13,729 bases of DNA, taken from NCBI GenBank assembly GCA_033765345.1, contig JANRIC010000115.1:1-13729 (forward strand), written 5' to 3'. The position numbers and the translations under genes are program-made. Numbering within the stretch: the stretch's first letter is position 1; every line of letters starts with the position of its first letter. This DNA comes from JANRIC01 sp033765345 (GTDB lineage Bacteria > Bacteroidota > Bacteroidia > Cytophagales > Microscillaceae). Positions 1-6,902 of this stretch are shown here, in pieces. The notes below the pieces were generated by a model. It was not told the DNA's origin. It did no database searches and saw nothing but the letters and a program-made list of their open reading frames with translations.

Positions 1-130
1 AATTATTTTAATTATTTTAATTATTTTAATTATTTTAATTATTTTAATTATTTTAATTATTTTAATTATTTTAATTATTTTAATTATTTTAATTATTTTA
101 ATTATTTTAATTATTTTAATTATTTTAATT
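1..130. repeat. 9-bp A/T tandem repeat array, open at the left window edge
   Basis: The unit AATTATTTT is repeated perfectly 14 times and followed by AATT (14.4 copies), with no substitution, ending abruptly at CCCAAGAG. The array touches the window start, so its full length is unknown. One of the three forward frames has TAA in every unit, so it is not a coding repeat in all frames. It ends 46 bases before the LRR gene start and may lie in that gene's upstream region, where copy number could change promoter spacing or DNA bending. That role is inference. Confidence 0.97.
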
Positions 131-176
131 CCCAAGAGAATGAAAGTCCCAAACACACAAACTTAGGCAAGAGGAA

Positions 177-1058
177 ATGGATACACTCAATCAATTACAA
201 ACTATGGAAACCACAAGCTGGTGGAGTAGACTACCCAAAGAATGGAAAGAAGTTTTTTTGATTAATCTGGCCTTGAATGACAAAGAAGCCAAAGACCGTG
301 TGAGAGCTGCACAAACCATTCGCAATCATTATTATACGCATCCCCGCACACTTTATCAGCATTTGTTTGACAAAGCTTTTGTACTCGAGCAACAAAACCC
401 CGACGAGGACGCACTGCTACGTATCATCCAAATGGAAGAAATCCTCTGCCAATATACCCGAATCACGGATTTGAACCCCCTCAGTTTTCTACCTCGACTC
501 CGCTTTTTATTCTGCCATCTGACCGAAATTGAAAGTATCGAGCCGCTTATTCAATCTCGATACCTCGAGACCCTCAACTGCGCCAAATCTGCTATCAAAG
601 ACCTGAGTAAATTACACCAGCTCAACCAACTTCAAACCTTGATTTGCTCCGATACTGCCATCCAAAGCCTTGAGGCTCTCAGCGACGTACCTAATCTGAG
701 AATACTTTGGGCCGAAAAAACCAATGTGGAAAGTTTAGACCCTATCAGCCAAACCTGGGATTTGGAGCAAATTAATGTGTCATTCACCCAAATATCCGAT
801 TTTAGACCGCTAGCACTTTTATCCAAACTCAAAGTCATACGTGCCGGACTTAGCAAGGTACGCGACCTTTCGCCTCTGTCGCGGCTATACAACTTAGAAA
901 AGCTCTACGTTTGGGGTACACCCATCGACAGCCTTGAGCCGCTCTACGCCCTCGAGAAACTCCAAAAACTCAGTATCCCCCATTGTAAAAATATCCGCGA
1001 ACAAGATATAGAAATTTTTAAAAAGGCACAGCCCAAGTGTGAGGTGATTTTGAGGTAG
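177..1058 (+). CDS. Leucine-rich-repeat protein, SDS22/internalin-like 22-residue repeats
   Basis: The 293-residue protein has no signal peptide or membrane segment and is probably cytoplasmic. Residues 1-85 are a helical, Trp-rich N-terminal region (WW at 15-16). From about residue 91 to 266 there are eight consecutive repeats of exactly 22 residues, with the pattern of a Thr/Ala-rich turn, I-x-x-L-x-P-L and L-x-x-L, typical of SDS22/internalin-type LRRs. A short C-terminal cap with Cys270 and Cys288 follows. LRR domains are protein-binding scaffolds; the partner cannot be read from the sequence. The start at 177 directly abuts GAGGAA, which is too close for a normal ribosome-binding site. 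ATG at 204 (residue 10) is a possible alternative. The gene sits between two tandem repeat arrays, and no terminator is visible after its stop. Confidence 0.9.
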   Translation: MDTLNQLQTMETTSWWSRLPKEWKEVFLINLALNDKEAKDRVRAAQTIRNHYYTHPRTLYQHLFDKAFVLEQQNPDEDALLRIIQMEEILCQYTRITDLNPLSFLPRLRFLFCHLTEIESIEPLIQSRYLETLNCAKSAIKDLSKLHQLNQLQTLICSDTAIQSLEALSDVPNLRILWAEKTNVESLDPISQTWDLEQINVSFTQISDFRPLALLSKLKVIRAGLSKVRDLSPLSRLYNLEKLYVWGTPIDSLEPLYALEKLQKLSIPHCKNIREQDIEIFKKAQPKCEVILR

Positions 1059-1096
1059 AAAATATGCTGAATACCAACCGAGCGGTAAATCAGGAC

Positions 1097-1314
1097 TGGA
1101 AATGCCTGCTCAACGCATAGAAATGCCTGCTCAACGCATGGAAATGCCTGCTCAACGCATGGAAATGCCTGCTCAACGCATGGAAATGCCTGCTCAACGC
1201 ATAGAAATGCCTGCTCAACGCATGGAAATGCCTGCTCAACGCATGGAAATGCCTGCTCAACGCATGGAAATGCCTGCTCAACGCATGGAAATGCCTGCTC
1301 AACGCATGGAAATG
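1097..1314. repeat. 21-bp tandem repeat array, ten copies
   Basis: Ten head-to-tail copies of ATGCCTGCTCAACGCATGGAA run from 1102 to 1311, flanked by partial unit matches (TGGAA at 1097-1101, ATG at 1312-1314). Copies 1 and 5 carry the same single G-to-A change (ATAGAA for ATGGAA); the rest are identical. The period is a multiple of three and about two DNA helical turns, and each unit contains ATGC-N9-GCAT, a short dyad. Because of the period, long open frames appear on both strands (a heptapeptide MPAQRM/IE forward, ALSRHFH/Y in reverse). These are best seen as a by-product. The array ends 20 bases before the -33 element of the promoter for the gene at 1398. Confidence 0.97.
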
Positions 1315-1333
1315 AATAAATTTAGTTCAAAAG

Positions 1334-1365
1334 TTTGCTAATTGGGTAAATCTGGCGTATCTTTC
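1334..1365 (+). promoter_or_regulatory. Candidate Bacteroidota-type promoter for the 1398 gene
   Basis: TTTG at 1334-1337 is followed after 20 bases by TATCTTTC at 1358-1365. This matches the Bacteroidota pattern TTTG-N19-21-TAnnTTTG with one mismatch in the -7 box. Transcription would begin near 1372, leaving a leader of about 25 bases before ATG 1398. It overlaps the end of the long frame through the 21-bp array (TAA at 1339-1341), an argument against that frame being a gene. Confidence 0.45.
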
Positions 1366-1397
1366 GTTAAATTTTTAAACATTCAATCCTTCTTGTT

Positions 1398-2039
1398 ATG
1401 AACAAAAACCAAATCAGTCGTAAAGAAATGCAGGAAGCTGTGGCTACATTTTTAGACACACACGCCGAAATCTGGAATACCATTCCAAAGATTGCCGAGT
1501 TTAAAAACAAACTCGATGAACTCAACACGCAGATTGAAGAAACCTTTACTGCCCAACAAAACGCACAGGTTTTTTTGGGTAAAAGTAAAACTCAGCTCAA
1601 ACAGGTCATCGCTCAAAAGGCAGATATGATCAATGATGTGGTAGAAGCTTATGCCGCTTTGCAGGGAGATACCATTCTCGAGCAAAAAATGGCGGATTCT
1701 GCCTCTATGCTTTATAAATTGCGCAATCAGGATTTTATGTTCAGGATCAAAGAGATCATTCAGGAAGCTGATAAGCATTTGGAGGCACTCAAAGATTTTG
1801 GTTTGAGTGGCGATCAGATCAGCGACCTAAAAGCCGACTTTGATGGATTCCTTGCCCTCAACGGCGAGCCTCGTATGTATCGCATTGCTTCTAGCCAAGC
1901 CACCCAAGACCTCGACCAACTCTTTGCAGCAGCCAGCGAGCTACTGGTCAATCAACTGGACAAAGTGATGAAAATCTTCCGAACCCGGAATGCCAATTTC
2001 TATAATGGCTACTTGGCAGCAAGAACTATTGTAGGGTAA
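1398..2039 (+). CDS. Uncharacterised helical protein of a Bacteroidota family
   Basis: The 213-residue protein has no signal peptide and no membrane segment. It is predicted to be almost wholly alpha-helical, with heptad-like Leu/Ile spacing around residues 25-80 and 105-135, which suggests coiled coils or a helical bundle. The C-terminus has an ordered motif (LDKVMKIFR, then NANFYNGYLAARTIV). From memory it resembles the end of a family of roughly 210-220-residue Bacteroidota hypothetical proteins, often several per genome; I know no assigned function. It has its own candidate promoter just upstream and an intrinsic terminator just downstream, so it looks like a single-gene transcription unit. 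A structural role in the cytoplasm is possible but unproven. The ATG start has an A/T-rich leader without a Shine-Dalgarno sequence, normal for this phylum. Confidence 0.85.
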   Translation: MNKNQISRKEMQEAVATFLDTHAEIWNTIPKIAEFKNKLDELNTQIEETFTAQQNAQVFLGKSKTQLKQVIAQKADMINDVVEAYAALQGDTILEQKMADSASMLYKLRNQDFMFRIKEIIQEADKHLEALKDFGLSGDQISDLKADFDGFLALNGEPRMYRIASSQATQDLDQLFAAASELLVNQLDKVMKIFRTRNANFYNGYLAARTIVG

Positions 2040-2058
2040 AAAGATTTTAACCAAAAAG

Positions 2059-2090
2059 AACCAGGTGCAGGTTTGTGCTTGGTTTTTTTT
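2059..2090 (+). terminator. Intrinsic terminator after the 1398 gene
   Basis: AACCAGG (2059-2065) can pair with CTTGGTT (2078-2084) through seven base pairs including one G-U, and the stem runs into eight T residues (2083-2090). It lies 20 bases after the stop at 2039. A second element just downstream (ACCTGGTT, 2106-2113, followed by more T) is the exact complement of AACCAGGT at 2059-2066, so an alternative pairing is possible before the next gene starts at 2128. Confidence 0.75.
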
Positions 2091-2127
2091 AATATCAAAA
2101 AGAAAACCTGGTTTTTTATAACAACTT

Positions 2128-2403
2128 ATGGTAGAACAAATTGATAAACTCAATAATTTAGAATCAAGGAAAAAAGGATTATTAGATACAATTTATCGTT
2201 ATTCTCTAAATGAACTTGACGCACAAAGGGAAAGAGCTATTATGAGAATTTCTTTGATAGATTGGAACTTAGACCCTGAAGAATGGGAATTGTATGAATC
2301 TATGCTAGAAATTATTGAAAAAGACCTCACTGATGTAAAAGTAGAACTGGAAAAATTAAGGATTGAACTTGAATTAGTTGATTTTGAATTAGATAAACTG
2401 TAA
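2128..2403 (+). CDS. Small coiled-coil protein, first gene of the AlbA_2 cluster
   Basis: The 91-residue protein is rich in Glu, Leu, Lys and Ile and has no signal peptide, membrane segment or recognisable catalytic motif. Residues 1-45 form one likely helix. A break at Asp49-Pro50 is followed by a long acidic helix (52-91) with repeated L/I/V at heptad-like positions, so a helical hairpin or a coiled-coil oligomer is likely. The start is ATG without a Shine-Dalgarno sequence, 38 bases after a terminator. The stop is 10 bases before the next gene on the same strand, consistent with an operon running to 3753. The A/T-rich codon use differs somewhat from the downstream AlbA_2 gene. I do not recognise the family. 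It could be a partner or regulator of the ATPase-like protein, but that is inference from position only. Confidence 0.7.
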   Translation: MVEQIDKLNNLESRKKGLLDTIYRYSLNELDAQRERAIMRISLIDWNLDPEEWELYESMLEIIEKDLTDVKVELEKLRIELELVDFELDKL

Positions 2404-2413
2404 TTTTAAGGAT

Positions 2414-2587
2414 ATGAAAGATAAACTAATGACATTTGAAGAGTTTAAAGAAAAAGCTCCAAAACTCAGCGATAAACTAAATAAATTGAAAAAAGAGATT
2501 AAAAAATCTCAGGAAGAAGCTGAAAAACTAAAAGAAGATTATTTGGCGTTCAAAAAAGAATACCAGGAAATAAAAGTGCAAAAGTAA
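2414..2587 (+). CDS. Very small basic coiled-coil protein (57 residues)
   Basis: ATG at 2414 opens a 57-codon frame ending with TAA at 2585-2587. The product is highly charged (Lys/Glu-rich) and almost entirely helical: a short N-terminal segment (MTFEEFKEKAP) leads into a continuous heptad-patterned helix from about residue 18 to 55. Its first Met is preceded by AAGGA, two bases away; Met6 is an alternative start. It lies 10 bases after the 91-residue gene and 8 bases before the AlbA_2 gene, so translation of the three is probably coupled. No family was recognised. The evidence that it is a real gene is the tight spacing, same strand, filled gap and strong helical periodicity. A partner for its neighbours is the simplest guess. 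Confidence 0.6.
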   Translation: MKDKLMTFEEFKEKAPKLSDKLNKLKKEIKKSQEEAEKLKEDYLAFKKEYQEIKVQK

Positions 2588-2595
2588 AAGGCAAT

Positions 2596-3753
2596 ATGGA
2601 AGCCTCAGAACTGTTAAACCTGATCAGTGGTGGTGAAACAAGTACCTTACAACTCAAAGAGAATGTGACCAATGTCGTAAGCATTGCCCAGGAAATGGTC
2701 GCTTTCTCGAATAGTAAAGGTGGGAAAATTCTGATTGGTGTAAATGACAAAACCGGCGAGATCACGGGCTTGTCTTTTCAGGATATTCAACGAATCAATA
2801 ACTTACTGACTACCGCAGCCAACGAACACGTAAAAAGTGCCATCATCATCGAAACCGAAACAGTGGATGTACAAGGCAAAAAAGTGATCGTTACGCATAT
2901 CTCAGAAGGCATAGATAAGCCCTATATGGATAAAGACGGGCTGATTTTTATAAAAAACGGCTCAGACAAACGTAAAGTAACCAGCAAAGAAGAACTCTCC
3001 CGATTGCTACAAAGCAGTGGAAACCTCTACGTAGAAGAAATCTTGATAGCCAATAGCAGCTATGAAGATGTGCATGTATATCGATTTGAAGAGTTTTATA
3101 CCCAAAAATACAAGTTGCCTTTTGAGAAAGAAAATTTGGGTGATTTGATAGAAAATCTTAATCTAGGCAAAGAAGGCAAACTCAACCTGGCGGGTGCTTT
3201 ACTTTTTACGAGACATTCCCAAAGAAATATTCCTGCTTTTTTTATCACAGCGATCTGGTTTAGAGGGAATGACCTTTGGGAGACAAACTACCTCAGCAGT
3301 AACAACTTCGTCGGTACGCTCAGCGAGCAATACGAAAAGGCTTATGCCTTCGTCACCAATGCCATGACCAAACTTCAGGCGGGACAATCCTTCAACAGCT
3401 TGGGCAAGTCCGAAATCCCTGAGATTGTTATTCAGGAATTATTGACCAATGCCCTGATTCACCGAGATTATTTTATCAAAGACACAATCAAGGTTTTTAT
3501 CTTTCAAAACAGAGTAGAAATCAAAAGCCCTGGTAAATTGCCCAATAACCTCACCGAAGAACAAATCAAAAGAGGTATCCGCAAAAAACGCAACCCGATA
3601 CTGGACTCCTTTGCGCCGGATTTGCTCAACTACCGTGGTGCAGGTAGTGGTATTCTTCGTGCGCTACAGGCTTATCCGCATATTGATTTTATCAATGACA
3701 GAGAAGCAGAGCAATTTACCGTCATCATTCACCGCCCCGAAATCATCCTATAA
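2596..3753 (+). CDS. AlbA_2 (Schlafen AAA_4) and HATPase_c_4 domain protein, putative regulator
   Basis: The 385-residue protein has the two-domain layout of the family often labelled 'ATP-binding protein', 'transcriptional regulator' or 'RecG-like' in databases. Residues about 14-135 form the AlbA_2 domain: an E-T-S-x-L-x-L-K-E start, AFSNSKGGKILIGVND at 36-51 with the Gly-rich turn, then TGEITGL. Residues about 180-380 form the C-terminal domain with HATPase_c_4 motifs: ELLTNALIHRDY (281-292), IKSPGKLPN (309-317), RNP (332-334) and GAGSGI (348-353). No helicase motifs are present, so it is not RecG. Members are thought to bind nucleotides and sometimes nucleic acid; the biochemical role is mostly unknown. 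It is last in a three-gene cluster, 8 bases after the 57-residue gene. Its stop codon sits beside the A8 tract forming the terminator of the convergent gene. Confidence 0.9.
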   Translation: MEASELLNLISGGETSTLQLKENVTNVVSIAQEMVAFSNSKGGKILIGVNDKTGEITGLSFQDIQRINNLLTTAANEHVKSAIIIETETVDVQGKKVIVTHISEGIDKPYMDKDGLIFIKNGSDKRKVTSKEELSRLLQSSGNLYVEEILIANSSYEDVHVYRFEEFYTQKYKLPFEKENLGDLIENLNLGKEGKLNLAGALLFTRHSQRNIPAFFITAIWFRGNDLWETNYLSSNNFVGTLSEQYEKAYAFVTNAMTKLQAGQSFNSLGKSEIPEIVIQELLTNALIHRDYFIKDTIKVFIFQNRVEIKSPGKLPNNLTEEQIKRGIRKKRNPILDSFAPDLLNYRGAGSGILRALQAYPHIDFINDREAEQFTVIIHRPEIIL

Positions 3754-3790
3754 AAAAAACCGCAGGCTTCCCAAAACGGAAAACCCACGG
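3752..3790 (-). terminator. Intrinsic terminator of the 1028-residue secreted protein gene
   Basis: Read on the minus strand, downstream of the stop at 3816, an imperfect G/C-rich stem (outer CCG at 3790-3788 with CGG at 3762-3760; inner GG/CC, TT/AA and CC/GG pairs around a GTTTT loop) is followed by eight T residues (plus-strand A at 3752-3759). The T tract reaches the last bases of the convergent AlbA_2 gene. On the plus strand the stem is not followed by T, so it serves mainly the minus-strand gene. Confidence 0.65.
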
Positions 3791-3815
3791 CAAACTCTAA
3801 ACCAATAAAGTATTT

Positions 3816-6800
3816 TTATTCCTTAATGAAAGTATCTGTCAGATAAACCTGCTGACCGTCACTCAGCCGGATATGGTACATACCATCACTCAGCGATAGT
3901 TGATCCAGATTCAGGGTGATTTCTGCCTGATCCAGCCTTAGTGCTACCCGATTCTTATAAACCAAAGCTCCCAGATTGTCTCTCAGGTCCAGATAAACGG
4001 GCTGTCGAGGAGCTTCGTCAAACCTAATTTTCAATTCGTTATCTGCCGGATTGGGGTAGATTCTTACCTTGGGAGTTGCTTTGAGTGGCTCGGCAAAGGA
4101 TAGCGCACTGCGATTTACCTGATCTACAAAAAGCTCTCCTGCACTCAGCTCAAACTGATAGGTCTTCTCCATGCCTTTGATGCCCTGTGCACCTGCTTTG
4201 GAGTAGGGAATCAGGGTAAGGCTATACTTTCCGGCTGTGGGTGTCCAGCCATTGTATTTTCCGTCAGGAGTATCTCCATAGAGTGAAAAAGGTGCTTGGT
4301 TTTCCGTTCTGCGGTAAATCTCTGTACCCAGTTCATTTTTCAGAATAAATACCACGCTGCCTGCCAGGAAAGGATTGGCGCGGAAGGAGATCAAATTACT
4401 GGTTTCAGCCAGAGAGATGATCTCATTTTCCTGTAGATCATCTATATCTTTATGGCTAGTGGCATTGACAAGGGTCAGGCTTTTGATTTTGGGCGTACCT
4501 ACGATTGCAAAGTTGAGCTTGAGTACATTTCCTGCTTCTCCTTTTTGCTGAGGCTCCGTAAATGGCGTTACTTCGAGTTGATAAGAGCCTATCAGAAAGG
4601 CGCGCCCTACATAATCCCCATTCGGTAGATCACCAAATAAGCTGAAAGGAAGAAGACTTTCATTGCTCAACTTCTGAATAGTGCCGCTAAGGTTCATCCT
4701 TACACTTTTGACTTCATCTGGATTGATGCGTGCTTCTAGCGTCAGAAAATCTGTATCAAACTTATCCAAATCAATCACAGAGCCATTTTGAATGCTGAGG
4801 AGCACAGAGTCTTTGTGGGCATCTATCAGATTGATTCGCTGGATGGAAGGCAGAATCTTTTCAACGACGGTAAATGAAATTTTTAAGGGAATACCTGCTT
4901 CTCCTCTACCGTATTGCTGATAAAAAGGAGTAGCCTCTAGGGTATACATTCCCGGAGTAAATTTGTTTCCGATATAGTCGGTGTTGGGCATTTCTCCGAA
5001 AAGCGAATAAGGCGTCAGATTTTCGGATTTAATATTTTGGATGTTTCCTTTGAGCTCAAAACGAATACTGGGGATGACCGCAGGCTCTGCAAGTGCACGA
5101 ATGCTAAAATTGTCGGTAGGGAGCTTGGCAAGCACCAGGGTATCCTGATCCTTAAGTAGTCCGATTTCTTGGTTGGTATCTGCATTGATCAGCACAAAAG
5201 CAGTCACCGCAATCTTTTTCTCAAAAACGGCTTTTAAGTGCGTATGCTGTTGGATAATAAAGCTATAAGGATTAGCCTGGCTGACAATTGCTCCGTTTTC
5301 GTCCTGCCATTGCAAAAATCGATAATCACTGTTTGGCTGTGCCTGAACCTGTACTTCGGCACCAGGAGCAAAGGTATTTCGTTGGGGATTCACAGATACC
5401 GAACCGTTTCCATCAGTCTGGAAGTGTAGGCGATATTCACGAATGACTTCAAAATCGATTTCTTTTTCAAAACCCTGAATCCCTCGGAGATCGAGTTGGG
5501 TGTAAGGAACGGCACGAAGACGGTATTTTCCAGTCTCAAAGGCAAAACCATCATAATCTCCATAAGGAAAATCACCAAATATAGAATAAGGTACGTATTC
5601 TTCTATTTGCTGAAAGTGAATCGGCCCATCCAAGAAAATATCCATACTCCCGATTGTATCAGGATCACACAAGGCTCTGATGCCAAATTGGATACCGTTT
5701 TCATAATCCAACAAATTGATTTTGTCTCCATTGAGCAGAGGCGATAGCTCTATGTCTTTTTTGGAATCAACGAGTACGAATCCTGTCACGCGTGGACGGC
5801 CATCTTTTACGAGTATCTCAAAACTGCACTGGGAGGTATTTCCAAATTCATCGGTAGCCGTATAAGTGATCTGATTGAGACCGGTCGGTAGGCGGTCTCC
5901 GGGTTTTAGATTGGAGGATACCTGAAAGTCAGAGCAATTGTCTGTAACCGTGGGAGGAGTCCATACACCAATAGCGGTATTTTCGCCAGGAATAGTTCTA
6001 ATCTCTTTGTTGGCTGGGCATTGACTAAAAAGCGGAGCTACATGATCGCCGATCTCCAGGTTTTGCCGGTTGTCGGTCACTTGCTGATACGAAGTACTGG
6101 GTACTATTCTGATGCGGTAATTTTTACTGTACACCACATCTTCGGGAATGGTAGCAGCGATGATTCCTGTATTCTGATTACTTAGGCTTTGCCCGATGGT
6201 TTGAGGACTTGTAAACTGTCCGCTGGGGTTTGACAGTTCAACCCGGAACATATTCCCGCTTGGGAACTCTCCGGTTGCGGTGAAAGAAACCCCCAAAGAA
6301 GTACCAGGGCAAAATACTTGCGGATTGGGCAAAATGGTTTGAACGGTACGCGCTACTTCATAATCTAGGCGCACTTCGGCTCTATCCACACAGATCAGGA
6401 TTGAATCCGTTTGAACCTGGATGGTATTGGTACCATTAAAATTGTAGGCTGCCAGTACTTCAGGAGCATCAGAAGACACCAAGGATTCAAAGCAACTGTT
6501 GCAACTGCAATCAATCTGACTACGGCCGAAGCTTCCGATTTTTTGCCCGTTAAGCAGTACGGAGACCGTTCCCCCGGGGCAAGCGTGCTTAATATTCACC
6601 TGAATATTGGTGAGTATCATTCCTGTGGGAATGGTATTATTAAAGGTTCTTTTGCCGCTGTTCCATGCTCCGAATCCGTTGGAGCAGGCATAATCATCTC
6701 CACAAAGGATACAGCTTCCTGAGGGTCGGGCTCCGTCCCAATCAAGTACGAGATTTTGGGTGGATTTTTGGCCGTATACCCAGGATGGTACGGTTTCACA

Positions 6801-6902
6801 GATAAAAAAGAGCCCAGCAATCAGTAGAAATTTACTGGATTTCAAACAGGTTTTTGTTTTGAGTCGTGTTAGAATATTGTTCGGATGCAAAATCACTTTC
6901 AT
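3816..6902 (-). CDS. Large secreted T9SS cargo protein with HYR, InlB-like and four Ig-like modules
   Basis: The 1028-residue protein has a hydrophobic signal segment (about 24-40, cleavage probably near residue 44). It ends with a type A T9SS sorting domain (about 945-1028: IYPNPADNELKI, then DGMYHIRLSDG and a Lys/Glu tail), so it should cross the outer membrane and be released or surface-anchored. Between these lie a Cys-rich N-terminal domain (about 46-183; Cys at 64, 67, 73, 108, 132, 134, 137), an Ig-like stretch (190-285), an HYR domain (about 286-366, with PPTVTDNC and ITYTATDEFGN), four related modules (about 370-487, 565-680, 685-801, 805-919) and an InlB-type bacterial repeat (about 488-562). 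Each module carries a P-[YF]-S-[IL]-[FY]-G-[DE] motif and a G-x-Y-x-L segment. No catalytic motif is visible, so an adhesive or structural surface role is likely. It appears monocistronic with its own terminator. Confidence 0.9.
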   Translation of the reverse strand: MKVILHPNNILTRLKTKTCLKSSKFLLIAGLFFICETVPSWVYGQKSTQNLVLDWDGARPSGSCILCGDDYACSNGFGAWNSGKRTFNNTIPTGMILTNIQVNIKHACPGGTVSVLLNGQKIGSFGRSQIDCSCNSCFESLVSSDAPEVLAAYNFNGTNTIQVQTDSILICVDRAEVRLDYEVARTVQTILPNPQVFCPGTSLGVSFTATGEFPSGNMFRVELSNPSGQFTSPQTIGQSLSNQNTGIIAATIPEDVVYSKNYRIRIVPSTSYQQVTDNRQNLEIGDHVAPLFSQCPANKEIRTIPGENTAIGVWTPPTVTDNCSDFQVSSNLKPGDRLPTGLNQITYTATDEFGNTSQCSFEILVKDGRPRVTGFVLVDSKKDIELSPLLNGDKINLLDYENGIQFGIRALCDPDTIGSMDIFLDGPIHFQQIEEYVPYSIFGDFPYGDYDGFAFETGKYRLRAVPYTQLDLRGIQGFEKEIDFEVIREYRLHFQTDGNGSVSVNPQRNTFAPGAEVQVQAQPNSDYRFLQWQDENGAIVSQANPYSFIIQQHTHLKAVFEKKIAVTAFVLINADTNQEIGLLKDQDTLVLAKLPTDNFSIRALAEPAVIPSIRFELKGNIQNIKSENLTPYSLFGEMPNTDYIGNKFTPGMYTLEATPFYQQYGRGEAGIPLKISFTVVEKILPSIQRINLIDAHKDSVLLSIQNGSVIDLDKFDTDFLTLEARINPDEVKSVRMNLSGTIQKLSNESLLPFSLFGDLPNGDYVGRAFLIGSYQLEVTPFTEPQQKGEAGNVLKLNFAIVGTPKIKSLTLVNATSHKDIDDLQENEIISLAETSNLISFRANPFLAGSVVFILKNELGTEIYRRTENQAPFSLYGDTPDGKYNGWTPTAGKYSLTLIPYSKAGAQGIKGMEKTYQFELSAGELFVDQVNRSALSFAEPLKATPKVRIYPNPADNELKIRFDEAPRQPVYLDLRDNLGALVYKNRVALRLDQAEITLNLDQLSLSDGMYHIRLSDGQQVYLTDTFIKE

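Noticed and set aside
1090..1302. A 70-residue reverse open frame of repeated ALSRHFH heptads
   Set aside because: It is the same repeat artefact on the opposite strand.
1097..1314. CRISPR array
   Set aside because: The units are directly contiguous with no spacers, the 21-bp unit is too short, and no cas gene is near.
1102..1341. A 79-residue forward open frame of repeated MPAQRME heptads
   Set aside because: It is created by the 21-bp period without stops. It has Pro in every heptad, no ribosome-binding site or promoter before it, and its stop lies inside the promoter of the 1398 gene. An equally long frame exists on the other strand.
2596..3753. RecG-type helicase
   Set aside because: No Walker A, DExH or other helicase motifs are present. 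The RecG label in databases comes from the AlbA_2/HATPase_c_4 family name only.
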